Below are positions 12,892 through 15,085 of a stretch of 15,085 nucleotides of DNA, piece after piece. The notes under the pieces are model-generated. The model did not search any database and had not been told where the DNA came from. It worked only from the letters and a program-made list of their open reading frames with translations. Source of the stretch: an uncultured Draconibacterium sp. GTDB lineage: Bacteria > Bacteroidota > Bacteroidia > Bacteroidales > Prolixibacteraceae. Position 1 is the stretch's first letter. Each line of letters begins with the position of its first letter. The position numbers and the translations under genes were made by a program. Location of the stretch: NCBI GenBank assembly GCA_947492175.1, contig CANLMQ010000058.1, positions 1-15,085 on the forward strand. Reading direction: 5' to 3'.

Positions 12892-14817
12892 ATGGATTTA
12901 AAAATTGAACTAACTAATCTTATTTCACCTTTACTACTTTTATTAAAAGCGGCAAAAGATGAGTACAAACATGCATATTTCGTTGGTCTAGATGACTATT
13001 TATGGAGTCGTGCGGAAAAATATTTCCTTACAAATACTTTTCTACATCGTGGACAGAAAGTTAAGTTCATGGATATATACTATCCACTTAAAATTCATGC
13101 TTCTGGCTCAAAGGAAGACATCTCACCAAACTTAGAGTTTTTAAGTGAACATAGATATGTCAGTATCATTGGAAGTGCTGGTTCTGGTAAAAGTATGATT
13201 ATGAAGTATCTTTTTTTAGAAAGTATAAATAATTATCTCAGAATACCAATTTTTATAGAATTAAGAAGGTTCAATTTTGAAGATGTAACATTTAAAGAAT
13301 TTATTTTTAAATCCATACTTGATGCTAAACTTGAGCCATCTAAGAGTACTCTAAACCGTGCTTTGAAAAGTGGAGTTTACATATTCATTTTTGATGGACT
13401 AGATGAGATTTCACTTGAAAAAAAAGAACTATTTTTTAATCAATTAGATAGTTTTATTGACTTGTATTATAAAAATAGTTTTGTTATATCATCACGACCA
13501 AGAGCAGGAGCTGAACAAATGCCTCGTTTTGAATCATATTATGTATCAGATATTGACGATTCAGAATTTCCTCAATTTATAAAAAAGGTTGTTGCAGAAG
13601 AAGAAAGGCAAGAAAACCTTTTTTATGTATTAAGTGCTCAAGAGGATAATCAATACCTTCATTATTTCAAGAATCCATTATTGTTTTCAATGTTCATTTT
13701 AACATTTGAGAATCATCCTGAAATCCCTTCCAGAAAAAGTGTTTTTTATCAGAATGTATTTGATACTCTATATAATAAACATGATGGAATCACAAAAAAT
13801 AGCTATTTACGTACCCGTAAATCAAAACTTCAAAAGGACGAATTCATAAAATTGTTATCATTCTTTTCTGCAATTACTTTCATCAAGGGTGAATATTACT
13901 TCACGCATGATATTTTGTATAATACGTTGGAAGAAATCAGAAAACATAACAATGATTTCAATTTCGACATAGAAGATGTTATTTCGGACTTAGATGTTTC
14001 TATATCAGTATTATTAGAAGATGGTTTAGAATATACATTTCCACATAGGTCTCTTCAGGAATACTTTACTGCCCTATTTATTAAGAATTGCATTTCAACA
14101 GAAGATTCCAAACAAAAGTATATTCAAAAAATAATTGATATTTCTCGATATAAGTCACTTGATAGAAATAAGCAGTTTTGGAGTCTACTTTATGAGATTG
14201 ACAAAAGAACAGTTCTAAGATATTTACTTATTCCCTTATTCGAAGAAATATCAAAATTTAATGCGTATAAAGAGATACCATATACCGAGATTCTAAAATT
14301 TATTGACATTGGGTTCTACTACGTTAATAAACGAACAAAGTCTCAAAAAATGTCAGACTTTGCTACAAAAAAGGAAATCGGAAGGATTAGAAGAATAATT
14401 CATAAAGACTTTGATGATTTTTTCAGTCATACCAATAATGACAATAATACCCCTAATATGCAATTCAACAAAATCAGGCGTGAACTTAAAGTCAGACAAG
14501 TTGATTCGATTTATTGGGATATTATTGATTTAAGGCTTTCACGTGCTAAGAAAAGATTGTTTAATTCACTTAACTATTCGAATACGATAGACGTAATTGA
14601 GGGGCAAATTGTAACAAACTTTATTGACCCAATACCTGACAATTATATGATATCAATAAGCTCAATCCTTTTTAATGATATCGTAGAAGATACTTTAAAA
14701 GACTGTGAGTTTGATGAATTATTTGCCGAACTTTTGGAGAAAATCAAAGATGAAACCAAAATTATGAAAAAGGAATTAAAATCAGATAAAAACGAACTTG
14801 ACTTCATATTCTCATAA
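12892..14817 (+). CDS. NACHT-domain STAND NTPase, candidate anti-phage NLR-like protein
   Basis: The start at 12892 (M-D-L-K-I-E-L) gives 641 residues; a TTG 60 bases upstream lies inside a hairpin and was rejected. Domains: a helical N-terminal segment (1-85); the NACHT NTPase with Walker A G-S-A-G-S-G-K-S (94-101), Walker B I-F-I-F-D-G-L-D-E (164-172) and sensor S-S-R-P-R (200-204); a helical region with N-P-L-L (261-264); and F-P-H-R-S-L-Q-E-Y-F (383-392), a motif common at the end of the winged-helix part of NACHT proteins. The last 240 residues are helical, without leucine-rich, WD40 or TPR repeats I can see. STAND proteins use ATP-driven oligomerisation; bacterial NACHT proteins include proven phage-defence factors, so defence is inferred. 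The gene is visibly more A+T-rich than the TCA genes and sits among repeats, suggesting transfer. No effector nuclease or membrane segment was recognised. Confidence 0.88.
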   Translation: MDLKIELTNLISPLLLLLKAAKDEYKHAYFVGLDDYLWSRAEKYFLTNTFLHRGQKVKFMDIYYPLKIHASGSKEDISPNLEFLSEHRYVSIIGSAGSGKSMIMKYLFLESINNYLRIPIFIELRRFNFEDVTFKEFIFKSILDAKLEPSKSTLNRALKSGVYIFIFDGLDEISLEKKELFFNQLDSFIDLYYKNSFVISSRPRAGAEQMPRFESYYVSDIDDSEFPQFIKKVVAEEERQENLFYVLSAQEDNQYLHYFKNPLLFSMFILTFENHPEIPSRKSVFYQNVFDTLYNKHDGITKNSYLRTRKSKLQKDEFIKLLSFFSAITFIKGEYYFTHDILYNTLEEIRKHNNDFNFDIEDVISDLDVSISVLLEDGLEYTFPHRSLQEYFTALFIKNCISTEDSKQKYIQKIIDISRYKSLDRNKQFWSLLYEIDKRTVLRYLLIPLFEEISKFNAYKEIPYTEILKFIDIGFYYVNKRTKSQKMSDFATKKEIGRIRRIIHKDFDDFFSHTNNDNNTPNMQFNKIRRELKVRQVDSIYWDIIDLRLSRAKKRLFNSLNYSNTIDVIEGQIVTNFIDPIPDNYMISISSILFNDIVEDTLKDCEFDELFAELLEKIKDETKIMKKELKSDKNELDFIFS

Positions 14818-14823
14818 ACCCCA

Positions 14824-15015
14824 GTTGCTAACAAAAGCTATATGTAATGCGGGGTTCAGCAGGTAATTCAACTGCAGTTCTTCGTAGCTGGCAACGCCAA
14901 TTCGTCTTTGACGATTTGGCTATAAAAACAAAAATATGAATAAACGAATTGGCTCAGTGGCAGCCTGACAATGAAGCGTTTCAAAGTCCCGCACTCCACA
15001 TAGCCAAACCGTCAG
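14824..15015. repeat. long imperfect palindrome, attC-like structured element
   Basis: The segment begins seven bases after the NACHT stop with GTTGCTAAC (14824-14832), the exact reverse complement of GTTAGCAAC at 12847-12855. Outer arms 14837-14853 and 14988-15004 match at 14 of 17 positions. Inner arms GCCAATTCGT (14896-14905) and ACGAATTGGC (14944-14953) are perfect, extended imperfectly outward through AGCTGGC and GGCAGCC. A competing hairpin pairs 14896-14906 with 14910-14920 (one mismatch, TTT loop). The right end, TCCACATAGCC then CCGTCAG, resembles TTCCACATACGTTAG in front of the NACHT gene. A folded site with short core sites at both ends recalls integron attC sites, but the core sequences do not fit the integron consensus exactly. 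Confidence 0.6.
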
Positions 15016-15042
15016 ACTGTCTAAAAACCTAACCACAATTTG

Positions 15043-15085
15043 TTAAGAACTCCGGGAGGTATCAACACCATCAAAAACAATTGTT
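15043..15085 (-). other. possible C-terminal end of a gene entering from the right
   Basis: On the minus strand the frame reads T-I-V-F-D-G-V-D-T-S-R-S-S and stops at 15043-15045. It is open to the window edge, but only 13 codons are visible. I cannot identify a family, and a chance open frame is equally likely. Confidence 0.15.

Noticed and set aside
12847..14832. Insertion sequence with terminal inverted repeats around the NACHT gene
   Set aside because: The inverted repeat is only 9 bp, no target duplication was recognised, and the enclosed gene is not a transposase.
14824..15015. Classical integron attC site
   Set aside because: The end sequences GCTAAC and CGTCAG do not fit the attC core consensus exactly and no integrase is in the window, so only 'attC-like' is supported.

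Overview
The window looks like chromosomal DNA of a Bacteroidota bacterium, probably a marine or anaerobic Marinilabiliales/Prolixibacteraceae-type lineage. Three things suggest this: the start contexts are A-rich with weak Shine-Dalgarno sequences, several starts are preceded by the Bacteroidetes -7 motif TAnnTTTG, and the gene families (DUF1080 hydrolase, Crp/Fnr regulator with a short C-terminal helix-turn-helix, YceI, pirin, mitochondrial-like aconitase and citrate synthase) are typical of that phylum. The genus is inference.

Layout. 1-835: a strong hairpin terminator and a minus-strand secreted DUF1080 (3-keto-disaccharide hydrolase) gene. 1009-4134: a plus-strand group of a Crp/Fnr regulator, two tandem YceI-family paralogues with signal peptides, and a pirin; a small stress or redox module is an inference from gene content. 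4189-4770: a minus-strand class I SAM-dependent methyltransferase with a dyad-symmetric site upstream. 5021-11626: a minus-strand cluster for the oxidative arm of the TCA cycle, in transcription order aconitase, eukaryote-like (type II) isocitrate dehydrogenase, E. coli-like (type I) isocitrate dehydrogenase, citrate synthase, with a candidate promoter in front and a terminator behind. Together these enzymes turn oxaloacetate and acetyl-CoA into 2-oxoglutarate. The two dehydrogenases are different isozymes. The type I copy lacks the residues that fix NADP+ in E. coli Icd, so the pair may deliver both NADH and NADPH.

11640-12891 has no convincing gene and is packed with repeats: an approximately 138-bp cluster of five hairpins with two-base loops, three 27-28 bp direct repeats, and a 41-bp tandem array of seven units plus a partial one. 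12892-14817 is an A+T-rich gene for a NACHT-family STAND NTPase (Walker A, Walker B, a C-terminal H-R-S-L-Q-E-Y-F motif), a class that includes bacterial NLR-like anti-phage proteins. The gene is bracketed by a perfect 9-bp inverted repeat (GTTAGCAAC ahead, GTTGCTAAC behind) and followed by a roughly 180-bp imperfect palindrome able to form alternative hairpins. This arrangement resembles a mobile gene cassette with an attC-like folded site. It is the most unusual part of the window, but no integrase or transposase is visible here.
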